From Bradyrhizobium sp. RP6 (GTDB lineage: Bacteria > Pseudomonadota > Alphaproteobacteria > Rhizobiales > Xanthobacteraceae): a stretch of 64,000 nt of DNA. A model generated the notes under the pieces. That model saw only the letters and a list, made by a program, of their open reading frames with translations, did not search any database and was not told the DNA's origin. The first letter of the stretch is position 1. Every line of letters starts with the position of its first letter. A program made the position numbers and the translations under genes. The stretch spans positions 62,001 through 126,000 of the forward strand of contig NZ_RQIT01000020.1 of assembly GCF_003837805.1 (NCBI RefSeq). The letters run 5' to 3'. Of this stretch, positions 54,611 to 61,826 are shown in pieces.

Positions 54611-55189
54611 TCAGGCCTTGCTGTTGCGCGCCGCCATTGCCATGCCGATCAAGGTGGCGCCGCCGAACAGCAGGTTGATACCGACGAGGACGCCGATCGC
54701 CCAGTCCGCCGAGCTCGGCAGTCCCGTGATCACCATGAATGAGATCGCGATGTCGACGAGGCCGGAGACGAGGAGCCACGACCAGCGGCCGCTCAGCTCG
54801 CGCCGGTGCTCCAGCGCGTACATGATGGTGGCGACGCCCTCGGCGAGGAAATAGGCGCCGAGCACGATGGTCAGCGTCAGCACCGCCTGCATCGGCCGGG
54901 CCAGCAGCAGCATACCGGTGAGCACGGCCAATGCGGCCGAGATCAGCGACCACCAGAAGCCCGGCGTGCTGCGCGCCCAATAGGTCGCGATCAGTCCGCC
55001 GATACCGCTGATCAGGAGCATCCAGCCGAGGAAGATCGCGGTCGCAAGACTCGCGAGCGGCGGGAGGACCAATGCGGCAATGCCGAGAACCACAAGCAGG
55101 ATGCCCTCGAACAGGAAGGCCTTCCAATGTGCCTTGACCGCCTGGTTCATTGCGGATTGCAGCCGGGAAAATTCCTCAGGCGATGTCAT
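54611..55189 (-). CDS. HdeD-family membrane protein
   Basis: A 192-residue integral membrane protein with six hydrophobic helices in three similar pairs, matching the HdeD/DUF308 family. Representative segments are AFLFEGILLVVLGIAALVLP, GWMLLISGIGGLIA and GAYFLAEGVATIMYALEHRR. HdeD is linked to acid-stress protection in enterics, while its role here is unknown. It lies upstream of the aroG leader in the same direction. Confidence 0.88.
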   Translation of the reverse strand: MTSPEEFSRLQSAMNQAVKAHWKAFLFEGILLVVLGIAALVLPPLASLATAIFLGWMLLISGIGGLIATYWARSTPGFWWSLISAALAVLTGMLLLARPMQAVLTLTIVLGAYFLAEGVATIMYALEHRRELSGRWSWLLVSGLVDIAISFMVITGLPSSADWAIGVLVGINLLFGGATLIGMAMAARNSKA

Positions 55190-55262
55190 GAAGTCCTCGA
55201 TCTCGTCAGCAGCCCATGCAGCTCAATCTACTATGTGTGCGCCGCGCTTGCCATCGCGCGCC

Positions 55263-56303
55263 TCAGCCGCCGCCGGGCGCCGAGGAAAAACCGTCCGCGC
55301 TGGTGCGCATGCGGTTGCGGCCGAGAACGTAGATCGCCGTCGTGACAATCAAAAGCGCCAAGCCGAGCAGGATCGAGACGAAACCAATCGGGATCAGTGC
55401 CAGCGTCAGGTTGCGCTCGGGGTCGATCAGCCAGTGATGGATCGAGGTCAGCACGAAGGCGAGCCCCAGAAACCCGAGGCCGCCGCCGGCCAGCAGCAGA
55501 GCCCACATCCGGCGGAGCTGGCTGAGCCGCTCGCGCGCGACATCGGTCCGCGGCGCGTGGTGGCGCGCGACGCGCCGGACCAGGCGGATGGCGAAAGCAA
55601 TCGAGCCGAAGCCGACCAGGAGGCTCGCGGCGCCCAGCCACATCCGGAGCGTCGGATCGAGATCGGGCATACGCTGGAGCGCCAGCAGCGGGAAATCGAA
55701 GGCCGAATGCAGCGCGAGCGGGGCGGCGAAGATCAGTAGCCGGCTGGAGAGGCGGGCCCAGTCGCGATGGCGGCGGTTCGCGCCCAGTGCCGTGCCTGCG
55801 CGTGCGATCGTCAGGTAGGCGCCCGCGATGATGCCGAGCGCGCCGTGGAAGGGCACGGTCAGCACGCTGCGCAGGGCGGCCAGTGAGCGCCACATCTCCG
55901 CGTGCTGGACCAGATAGGCGAGGTTCTCGTAGGCGGCGAAGCCGAGTCCGACCGCGGCGCCATAGACCACGGTGTCCATCGGATTGGAGAAGGTCCGCCG
56001 CTTGGTGGACGAAATCAGCACGATGGCGATCACCTTGACGGCCTCCTCAGGCAGCGCGACGCCGAAGATCGAATGCATAGCGAGCGCCGCCCAGGGGTCG
56101 TCGGGGGCCGCGACCATCTTGGCGAAGGGAGCGCGGGCAAGGCCCAGCAGCGAGATGCTGGCCGCGCCGAGCAGGAAGGCAGTCCAGACCTGGGCCGGCG
56201 GGCCGGGGCGCTCTTCGGCAGCGATGACAAGCCACAGCATCAGCAGCGCCGGGGCGATGGCGGCAGTTCCAATGACAGTGGGGAGCGCTTCAATCAGGTA
56301 CAT
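55263..56303 (-). CDS. PrsW-family intramembrane metalloprotease
   Basis: A 346-residue membrane protein. PrsW motifs are PEEAVK (Glu86-Glu87, Lys90), GFAAYEN (121-127) and the histidine in PFHGALG (His153). A further histidine lies in LALHSAFDFP. About eight helices are visible. Bacillus PrsW cleaves anti-sigma factor RsiW, and no such partner is encoded nearby. The C-terminal ~100 residues form two additional helices beyond the catalytic domain. Confidence 0.85.
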   Translation of the reverse strand: MYLIEALPTVIGTAAIAPALLMLWLVIAAEERPGPPAQVWTAFLLGAASISLLGLARAPFAKMVAAPDDPWAALAMHSIFGVALPEEAVKVIAIVLISSTKRRTFSNPMDTVVYGAAVGLGFAAYENLAYLVQHAEMWRSLAALRSVLTVPFHGALGIIAGAYLTIARAGTALGANRRHRDWARLSSRLLIFAAPLALHSAFDFPLLALQRMPDLDPTLRMWLGAASLLVGFGSIAFAIRLVRRVARHHAPRTDVARERLSQLRRMWALLLAGGGLGFLGLAFVLTSIHHWLIDPERNLTLALIPIGFVSILLGLALLIVTTAIYVLGRNRMRTSADGFSSAPGGG

Positions 56304-56733
56304 CGGCGCCGAAAATAGGTTCCCGTGATCCGCTTATCTACGTCAGCCGATGCGACCATGTGTCATGTGCCTGCTGTCGGTTCGCTTAACGAGCGCGACA
56401 GCTGCCGTTCATCCCCCCGCCGCCTGCGAAGACGTAGAATACATGCGCAATCAATTGCATGACAAAAAATGCTCGTCATCCATGGCAACGACCGCACATT
56501 CGATGTCGCGTCGACATTGGCAAGCCAGATCAAGGTAATGCGCAGGTTTCTTCAATTCACCGCGCACCTGTCCCGGCGGCGGATCCGCAGGCGGGATGGC
56601 CTCTTTCTACGGGGCAGGCGCGACGGTTGGCGGCTTGGTCCCGCTCCTTGTACGCCCGCGGGGCGGGACTGCGACCCGGCGTAACCGGAACGCCGCTTGC
56701 GCAGCAGCGGCTCGGCGGCCCCCGAATCCGTTC
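56304..56733. other. Intergenic region, one doubtful small frame
   Basis: About 430 bases between the PrsW gene and the DKIT-repeat gene. A 71-codon plus-strand frame at 56469-56684 starts MLVIHGNDRTFDVASTL but becomes Arg-rich and has no clear ribosome site. An inverted AATTG/CAATT sequence sits near 56455. Nothing else is supported. Confidence 0.3.
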
Positions 56734-57006
56734 TCAATGCGTTGGGAGCGGGGACGGCGCGGCGGGAGCGACATCAAAGGCGCCGAGATGGAATTCTTCG
56801 CCGATCGATGCGTCCGGATCGGCCGGTTGCGCCAGCAGGGTGAACGCAGCCTGTGGGTATCGCTTCCAGATCTCGATATCGCCGGCGGTGATGGTGAGCC
56901 AGCCGAACGTATACATGTAGCGTCCGGGCTCGGTGACCCGGCCGACCCTGTCCCAAGTGATCTTATCGACGGTAATTTTATCAGCTGTGATCTTGTCGAC
57001 TGTCAT
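56734..57006 (-). CDS. Hypothetical protein with N-terminal DKIT repeats
   Basis: A 90-residue protein starting MTVDKITADKITVDKITWD, three near-identical five-residue units (15-bp repeats in the DNA) followed by GRYMYTFGWLTITAGDIEIW and a beta-rich region. No signal peptide or known domain. The ATG at 57006 is preferred over one six codons upstream because the repeat begins there. Function unknown. Confidence 0.6.
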   Translation of the reverse strand: MTVDKITADKITVDKITWDRVGRVTEPGRYMYTFGWLTITAGDIEIWKRYPQAAFTLLAQPADPDASIGEEFHLGAFDVAPAAPSPLPTH

Positions 57007-57108
57007 TCGGTCCCCCGAGCGCAAGTCTGCACATGATGTCCGGCCGAGGCACAGACCTGCATAAGCTGATGCCGCATTGGGGCCGCGATAGGGCAGCGAT
57101 GCCGTGGA

Positions 57109-57729
57109 TCAGGCCGGCTGCGATGAACGCACGATCAGGCGGACGATATCGTCACGGGACTGCTTCTCGGCGAATTTGACCGCAAAGCCGTGTGCGAATT
57201 TGCGGATCACCCGTCCGACGCAGGCGCCGACCGCGAGCGGGGTTCCGACCGGCGGATCGTACTCGGAGGACACCGCGACGCCGGCCGTCGAGACGTCGAT
57301 GATGAAGCACGAGTGGATGCTGCCGTCCGCGAGGGTCAGGACGGTGTGCGAGACCTGTGGAACAAAGCGCGCATCTCGCCGCAGGTCGCGTACGCTGGCA
57401 TCCTTCTGCTTCTTCTCGAGCCAGGTCAGCTTCTCCGACATCCAGGCGCGCCGCGCCCGCGTCATGTCGAGCTCCATCAGGAAGCCCGCCCTCAGTGTCG
57501 CGCTGATGGTGCACTGGAATTCGCCGAAATCCTGGAAGTAGGAGGTCACGCGCTCGCCGACCTTGCCGACGACAGGCACGTCCACGATCATGCGGAAGGG
57601 TGAGACGCGCTTGGTCCGGCAGGCGAAGCTGCGGAGCTTGCCCTCGCAATCGTACCAGCGGGGCAGCGAGTAGCTGCCGCTCACGGCGACGTCCACCGCT
57701 CGCTGTCTGAGGAACTCTGCGACGGACAT
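57109..57729 (-). CDS. PilZ-domain protein (c-di-GMP receptor candidate)
   Basis: A 206-residue protein. The C-terminal PilZ domain shows the RxxxR switch RRDAR (117-121) and DVSTAG (145-150, the D/NxSxxG motif), so cyclic di-GMP binding is plausible. The N-terminal ~90 residues form another beta-barrel-like domain (SLPRWYDCEGKLRSFACR) reminiscent of a degenerate second PilZ or YcgR-N domain. The start MSVAEFL at 57729 is chosen. It could be read out by the diguanylate cyclase at the left end of the window, but that is only inference. Confidence 0.85.
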   Translation of the reverse strand: MSVAEFLRQRAVDVAVSGSYSLPRWYDCEGKLRSFACRTKRVSPFRMIVDVPVVGKVGERVTSYFQDFGEFQCTISATLRAGFLMELDMTRARRAWMSEKLTWLEKKQKDASVRDLRRDARFVPQVSHTVLTLADGSIHSCFIIDVSTAGVAVSSEYDPPVGTPLAVGACVGRVIRKFAHGFAVKFAEKQSRDDIVRLIVRSSQPA

Positions 57730-57871
57730 GAGCGCCGATCTGTTTTGGATGATTCCCGTAGTTCCACGCGTAGCGGGCAAACTCTAAGCAATTGACACCG
57801 GCGCTCATGAGCAGGGGTAAATTTCCGGTAAATGCAGGGGCGGGCATCATGCGATCGTTCGCGGCGTAACG

Positions 57872-58057
57872 TCACAGCGTCGCCCTGGCGCGATCCGGGC
57901 GGTGGCGTTCAGGCCAGCCCGGCCAGCGCCAATGCTCCGGCGAGAAGACGAACTTGATCGTCGTCCAGATCAGGCTGTCCGGCCCGACCGTCAATCCGAG
58001 CCACGGGCCCGCGCGCCGGATCGTCAACGCTGCGAGTGCATCGAAAGCAGCCAGCAT
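57872..58057 (-). CDS. Small hypothetical protein or fragment
   Basis: A 61-residue frame: MLAAFDALAALTIRRAGPWL, then GPDSLIWTTIKFVFSPEHWR and a basic tail. It has an acceptable hydrophobic segment but no clear ribosome site and no recognised family. It lies at the left border of the accessory island and may be a fragment. Confidence 0.35.
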   Translation of the reverse strand: MLAAFDALAALTIRRAGPWLGLTVGPDSLIWTTIKFVFSPEHWRWPGWPERHRPDRARATL

Positions 58058-58436
58058 GCGGCGGGGTGGATTTGTCGCCTTTGGCGGGCCAGGCGCAGCT
58101 GGCGCTCCCTAGCGAAGGGAGGATTATTGGCATTTCGAAGCACTTAGGCCAAAGTTTGGGCCAAGCCTGCTTCATTGAAACTCAAGGCGTTTCAGCGCGA
58201 GCCCCCAAACGGCTTACCGTGAAAGGCAAGGGCGATTGCCCTGCGGGCGAACGTTGGCGGGCGAACCAGTACGAGTTCGCCGTAGCTATTCCTGAACCTG
58301 ATCCTCCGGACAAAAGAAAGCGCCCCCCGAGGGCAAATCGGGAGGCGCCGGCTTTCTTTGGTACTTGGGCAGCTGCTGATTCTGCATACCCGAACGAAGA
58401 GCTCCGTACAAGCGCCCCAGCAATATGGAGGCGTCC
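58058..58436. other. Left border of the accessory island
   Basis: About 380 bases with no firmly supported gene. It contains a partly repeated TTAGGCCAAAGTTTGGGCCAA inverted sequence near 58144 (shown in halves as TTAGGCCAAA and TTTGGGCCAA) and a terminator-like hairpin at 58313-58358. No tRNA or tmRNA integration site was recognised here. Confidence 0.35.
58313..58358 (+). terminator. Long hairpin with A-rich and T-rich ends
   Basis: AAAGAAAGC pairs with GCTTTCTTT at the base, and CGCCCCCCGA with TCGGGAGGCG (one mismatch) in the upper stem. It resembles the terminators common in Bradyrhizobium. The transcript it would end is not identified. Confidence 0.5.
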
Positions 58437-58904
58437 GTGAGCGAGAAATTCGATTGGGACGGATGCCTTGTTGTGCCGTTCCACCCGGAGCAGAACGAAA
58501 CCGCCGTGTACACGAACCTCTACGGTGACATCGTGCTGCGGCAAAAGAATCCCCACTCTTGGAAGGATGATGAAGATCACCTCGTAACCCTTCGCCCCGA
58601 GCACGCGGAAGCTATCGTTCGCGCGATCGTCGAGGAGGCCGGCCTTCCGTTCCTTTTGGTCGCCCAATCCAGTGTGATCTCCGGCGGGACTGTCGGGAAG
58701 CTCAAGGACGCCAAGGCAGCGGAGCGTCAGCGCCGCCGCCGCGCGAAATTGCGTGAGCGGCGTGACTCCAGCCGTGACCAGAACGAGGGCGTCACGAGGG
58801 TCACGGCTGCTCAACCGCCGGCGTCCCCTGATCGGGTCCAACTCGCGCTTGTTCGCACTTCCGGCCACGACGAGGAGACGGAGGACACGGCGCTTACGCG
58901 CTGA
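58437..58904 (+). CDS. Island hypothetical protein
   Basis: A 155-residue soluble protein of unknown function. The GTG at 58437 is preferred because GGAGG lies five bases upstream; an ATG at 58425 has none. The N-terminal half is beta-rich (FDWDGCLVVPFHPEQNETAV, YGDIVLRQKN) and the middle has a helical segment EHAEAIVRAIVEEAGLP. The C-terminus is Arg-rich (RQRRRRAKLRERRDSSRD), suggesting nucleic-acid contact or low complexity. It lies inside the accessory island and probably arrived with it. Confidence 0.6.
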   Translation: MSEKFDWDGCLVVPFHPEQNETAVYTNLYGDIVLRQKNPHSWKDDEDHLVTLRPEHAEAIVRAIVEEAGLPFLLVAQSSVISGGTVGKLKDAKAAERQRRRRAKLRERRDSSRDQNEGVTRVTAAQPPASPDRVQLALVRTSGHDEETEDTALTR

Positions 58905-59559
58905 CCGAACCGCCGCGTTCGGCCGGCCGTGGGCTCCGCGATTGCGGGTCCGCTTCGGAGGTTCCCGCCGCAATCAAGGTACTTTGGCCGACCGTCGCGA
59001 GAATAGCGACGAGTCGAGATCGGCCATGATCTTGTCGCCGGGGAGGGAAGAGCACGACTCTTTCTCCCGCCGATGAATGACCGCCAGCGCGCCGCGAGCT
59101 CAAACAGCGGCAGCGAGCCGGACGCTACATGCCATTTGGCAATCGGAAACAAAATGCGCGGGTTCAGGTGTCCCCATTCCTCCCCGCGGCCTTCAGGTGC
59201 CCGGCACCCCCGGGAGCGGTTGAAGGCAAGTCGCATCCGTCAGCGGGATGACAACCCGAACCGGTCGACTTGCGGGATGAGCCGAAAAAATCATCCGAAT
59301 CGTCACGCCCCTCCACAAGGCGCGACGAGCGGACGCGGCGGGGCCAACGCCGCGCGAACCCCACGAGGGTTCGGAGGGCAACCAAGTACGCGAGGCCGAG
59401 TGGGCCTTCTCCCTCGTCAGGAGCTTCAGAGTGGGCGTTTTCCCAGACTGAAGGCGGAAAGGGGCGAAGCTGTGCCCGCTTAGGGCTTTGTCGGGTACGC
59501 GGACAATATCTGTTCGCCGGCGCAAGGCGAGTCACCTTCCGAAAGGCTGAGACTGCTTG
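58905..59559. other. Island stretch without a supported gene
   Basis: About 650 bases. Open frames exist on both strands (for example 59073-59483 plus and 59193-59525 minus), but their composition is Arg/Pro/Ser-rich with unselected third positions and no ribosome sites. None was accepted. The stretch may be decayed coding DNA. Confidence 0.35.
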
Positions 59560-60441
59560 GTGAGACACCTCAGGAACCAGCAGGTGTCTCACTGCTGCGG
59601 CATCGTGGATTCAAGCGAAGATACTCGTGCCTGACGCCGAGGTGCCGCCAACAGCGCGACGATCGACCTGAGTGGGGCAATTTGCTCCGAAGTCGGCTTG
59701 CGAGATGAGTCACTGCGCGTCCACGAATGAGACAGGTGTCTCAGACCAGCTTAAGAGAAAAATGCAGGGGCTCAAACGCTGAAGGGAGAACGTCGGAGTC
59801 CCGCGCCCACCTGTTTGGGGGTGTCTCACGCCGGTGTCGGCGACTCCGTGAGCACCGGCGGGAGTAGGGCCGGAGGAAGGCTCCGGCTCTTGGCAAGGAG
59901 GGCGAGACATGGCCCGACTGAGGTGAGACAGGGCGGCTACGCCATCGACGAGCCGTGGGACCGCGGCGACATCTAATCCCGACGGCATGCCGATAGAATG
60001 CCGCCGGCATACCAGCGGCACACCGGAACAGGAGCCGACATGGACCGGACTGTGATGCTCGAACGGCTGGAGTGGCTGGCCGACGCCGGCCGCGGCGCGC
60101 AGGCTGACTGGCTACCCGACAACGACTAGCACCGCGGCATTGCCGAGGTGGTCAAGGCCGCGCTCGACGCGATCGCGCGGCTTCGACCCTCCGCTGGCGG
60201 GGCGTCAGGCGCTGGCAGGAGCGCACCCCGGGCAATGGAGCAGGGCAGGGCGAGCGCCCGCCGAGAAGCGCCTATCCAGCCGGCGGGATCGGAGCGAAGG
60301 ACGCTTCTGAACTACCGGTGAGACACCGCGAGTCACCGTGCCCTCCAATGAGACAGGTGTCTCACGCATCGTTCAGGCGAAAATGCAATGAGTGAGAAAG
60401 ACTTAGGCTGAGACAGCCGGAGCCCGGCCGGTGAGACACCT
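59560..60441. repeat. Cluster of GTGAGACACCT-type motifs
   Basis: Copies of GTGAGACACCT or its complement AGGTGTCTCAC, exact or nearly so, lie at 59560-59570, 59582-59592, 59734-59743, 59819-59829, 60318-60328, 60355-60365 and 60431-60441. Shorter TGAGACA copies lie at 59728, 59924, 60349 and 60409. Two positions (59728-59743 and 60349-60364) carry the identical composite TGAGACAGGTGTCTCA, followed about 20 bases later by AAAATGCA. Spacing is irregular and there are no CRISPR-like spacers. The cluster ends just past the stop of the Xre gene. Confidence 0.8.
60040..60321 (+). pseudogene. Short gene interrupted by an amber codon
   Basis: An ATG with GGAG six bases upstream opens MDRTVMLERLEWLADAGRGA then QADWLPDND and stops at TAG (60127-60129). 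The same frame continues without a stop, HRGIAEVVKAALDAIARLRP and so on, to TGA at 60319-60321. The post-stop sequence remains helical and protein-like, so a ~93-codon gene seems to have been inactivated by one nonsense change. The final TGA lies inside one of the GAGACAC motifs. Confidence 0.45.
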
Positions 60442-60457
60442 AAAGCTCAATCTCCGC

Positions 60458-60694
60458 CTATTTGCGAGCCCGATCAGATTTACTCGCCGGCAATTTGAGG
60501 AACTCGGCAGGTTCGACACGGAGTACGGCGGCCAGCTTGCCCACGATTTTCAAGCTCGCATAGAACGCGCCTTTTTCGAGCTGACTCAAATAGCTTCGGC
60601 TCATTTCAGCTTCGTACGCGAGATCGTCCTGCGAAAGCCCTTGTGCGTTTCGCAGTCGGCGAAGGTTTGTTGCAAACACCTCTCGCAAATCCAT
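60458..60694 (-). CDS. Xre-family helix-turn-helix repressor
   Basis: A 78-residue DNA-binding protein consisting of one HTH_3 (Cro/C1) domain: NLRRLRNAQGLSQDDLAYEA, then EMSRSYLSQLEKG. It has no effector domain. It is divergent from the membrane-protein gene at 60813 across an AT-rich gap containing inverted TATGCAC/GTGCATA sequences. The GAGACAC motif cluster lies directly downstream. It is a likely control protein of the integrated element. Confidence 0.88.
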   Translation of the reverse strand: MDLREVFATNLRRLRNAQGLSQDDLAYEAEMSRSYLSQLEKGAFYASLKIVGKLAAVLRVEPAEFLKLPASKSDRARK

Positions 60695-60721
60695 GCAAGA
60701 AGCGAAGGCATCTGTTCAAAA

Positions 60722-60762
60722 TATGCACCTCGATATATAGAACAAAGCGTCGATCGTGCATA
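60722..60762. promoter_or_regulatory. Candidate Xre operator pair
   Basis: TATGCAC (60722-60728) and GTGCATA (60756-60762) are exact inverted copies in the AT-rich divergent gap upstream of the Xre gene. The gap also contains ATATATAG, a plausible -10 region. Confidence 0.35.
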
Positions 60763-60812
60763 GATTTGAAAGTCACGAAACTGGTTGCGCCGACCGGGGG
60801 GCGAGATGAAAG

Positions 60813-61388
60813 GTGACAGCGACTATTGCAGGATTCACGGTTGGAGCAATTGTTGCCGGACTTGGTTTTGTCTTCGTGGGCGTCCTTGCGTTCGGAGAAG
60901 GTCCTTACAGAGGTCCCGCGGGGTTTGTTTATGCGGCTGCGATTACAGCCCTCGGCGCAGGTTGGGGGGCGGCGGAATGGGCACGAAGTCGCTTTATCAA
61001 TTCAAACTTGTCGCAGAGGAAAGCGATTCCGAGCATCATCGGCCTGGTCGTTGTGGTGTGCGGTGCGATACCTGCCGGCAAACTTATTGGCAAATGGGCG
61101 GCGGAGTTGGATGTACCGCCTGGTGATATTTCAACGGCGGATCGATACGACATCATCAATCTTGTTAAGCAGCAGTGCAAGATTGAGGCGCCTCAAAAAG
61201 CTGTTTTCCAAGGACACAGCGCTTCTCGTGTTGGTGCGTTTTGCCAATGCTACGGGGATGCTGTTGGCGCCATTCTGACCCGCGCAGATGCAGACTTCAT
61301 GCTTCGGAACAGCTCCATGCCCATTGCCCTGAATAAACGCAGCCAAGAACTCGGCTTCGAGTGCCTCCGAAAGTCCGGAGTGCTCTAG
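60813..61388 (+). CDS. Island membrane protein, unknown function
   Basis: A 191-residue protein starting with GTG. The first ~95 residues contain three hydrophobic helices (GAIVAGLGFVFVGVLAFG, AGFVYAAAITALGAGWGAAE, IPSIIGLVVVVCGAIPAGKL). The C-terminal ~95 residues are soluble, with three cysteines in QQCKIE and FCQCYGDAVG. Both parts look intact, and codon use is less GC-rich than in the core genes, consistent with transfer. Confidence 0.6.
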   Translation: MTATIAGFTVGAIVAGLGFVFVGVLAFGEGPYRGPAGFVYAAAITALGAGWGAAEWARSRFINSNLSQRKAIPSIIGLVVVVCGAIPAGKLIGKWAAELDVPPGDISTADRYDIINLVKQQCKIEAPQKAVFQGHSASRVGAFCQCYGDAVGAILTRADADFMLRNSSMPIALNKRSQELGFECLRKSGVL

Positions 61389-61469
61389 TTTGGTCGTCAA
61401 CCGGCGCGCATGACACGACATGCCGGTCTGGTGACCTCGTTTCGTTAGATCAAAGCTAAAGAAGGCAAT

Positions 61470-61826
61470 ATGCGGTTCAAATCTGAACAGCACTTTAGAA
61501 TGGCAGACCGGTTGAGTTGCAAATCAATCGATGAGCCAAATCCCGAAAAAAGACAGAGGCTGGAGGCAATGTCACGGGTCTTCCGACGACTCGCCGTGAA
61601 GGCTTACATAGCAGCTGATGCCGACATCAAGCCGCGAGATTGGAGCAAATACAACGTCGACGCTACATTGATTGGCCTCATTGATCCGCCTTCGCCATGG
61701 GACTCGTTGGAGGAGTGGCAGGCGTATTCAGCGGAGCTCGACAGAATGCCTCCCTCGAAGCTAGTGAGGCTGCTTCTGGAGGAGGCGGAAGAGACCATAA
61801 TCAGAAAGAAGCTTGGGTTGCTTTGA
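61470..61826 (+). CDS. Island hypothetical protein upstream of recombinase
   Basis: A 118-residue helical protein starting MRFKSEQHFRMADRL, with EKRQRLEAMSRVFRRLAVKA, a pattern (HFRMADRL, PEKRxxLxxMSxxFRxLA) seen in short Bradyrhizobium proteins of unknown role. Its stop codon overlaps the recombinase start (TGATG), so the two are translationally coupled. The C-terminal half (PPSPWDSLEEWQAYSAELDR onwards) is acidic. Confidence 0.65.
   Translation: MRFKSEQHFRMADRLSCKSIDEPNPEKRQRLEAMSRVFRRLAVKAYIAADADIKPRDWSKYNVDATLIGLIDPPSPWDSLEEWQAYSAELDRMPPSKLVRLLLEEAEETIIRKKLGLL

Noticed and set aside
54468..55127. A 219-codon minus-strand frame overlapping hdeD
   Set aside because: Most of it is an out-of-frame shadow of hdeD. 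Only its last 26 codons, from an internal ATG, are meaningful, as the aroG leader peptide.
58036..58440. A plus-strand frame whose stop overlaps the GTG start of the 58437 gene (GTGA)
   Set aside because: The overlap is suggestive, but a terminator-like hairpin lies inside the frame, the start has no ribosome site and no domain is recognisable. Left unannotated.
58058..58440. tmRNA or tRNA as integration target at the left border of the island
   Set aside because: An ANQYEF-like reading recalled a tmRNA tag, but no tag ending in Ala-Ala followed by a stop, and no tRNA-like acceptor or T-arm, could be found.
59073..59525. Genes on either strand between the 58437 gene and the motif cluster
   Set aside because: The frames have Arg/Pro/Ser-rich composition, no ribosome sites and no family resemblance.
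59560..60441. CRISPR array
   Set aside because: The GAGACAC motifs are only 8-16 bases, occur in both orientations and are irregularly spaced, with no cas genes.
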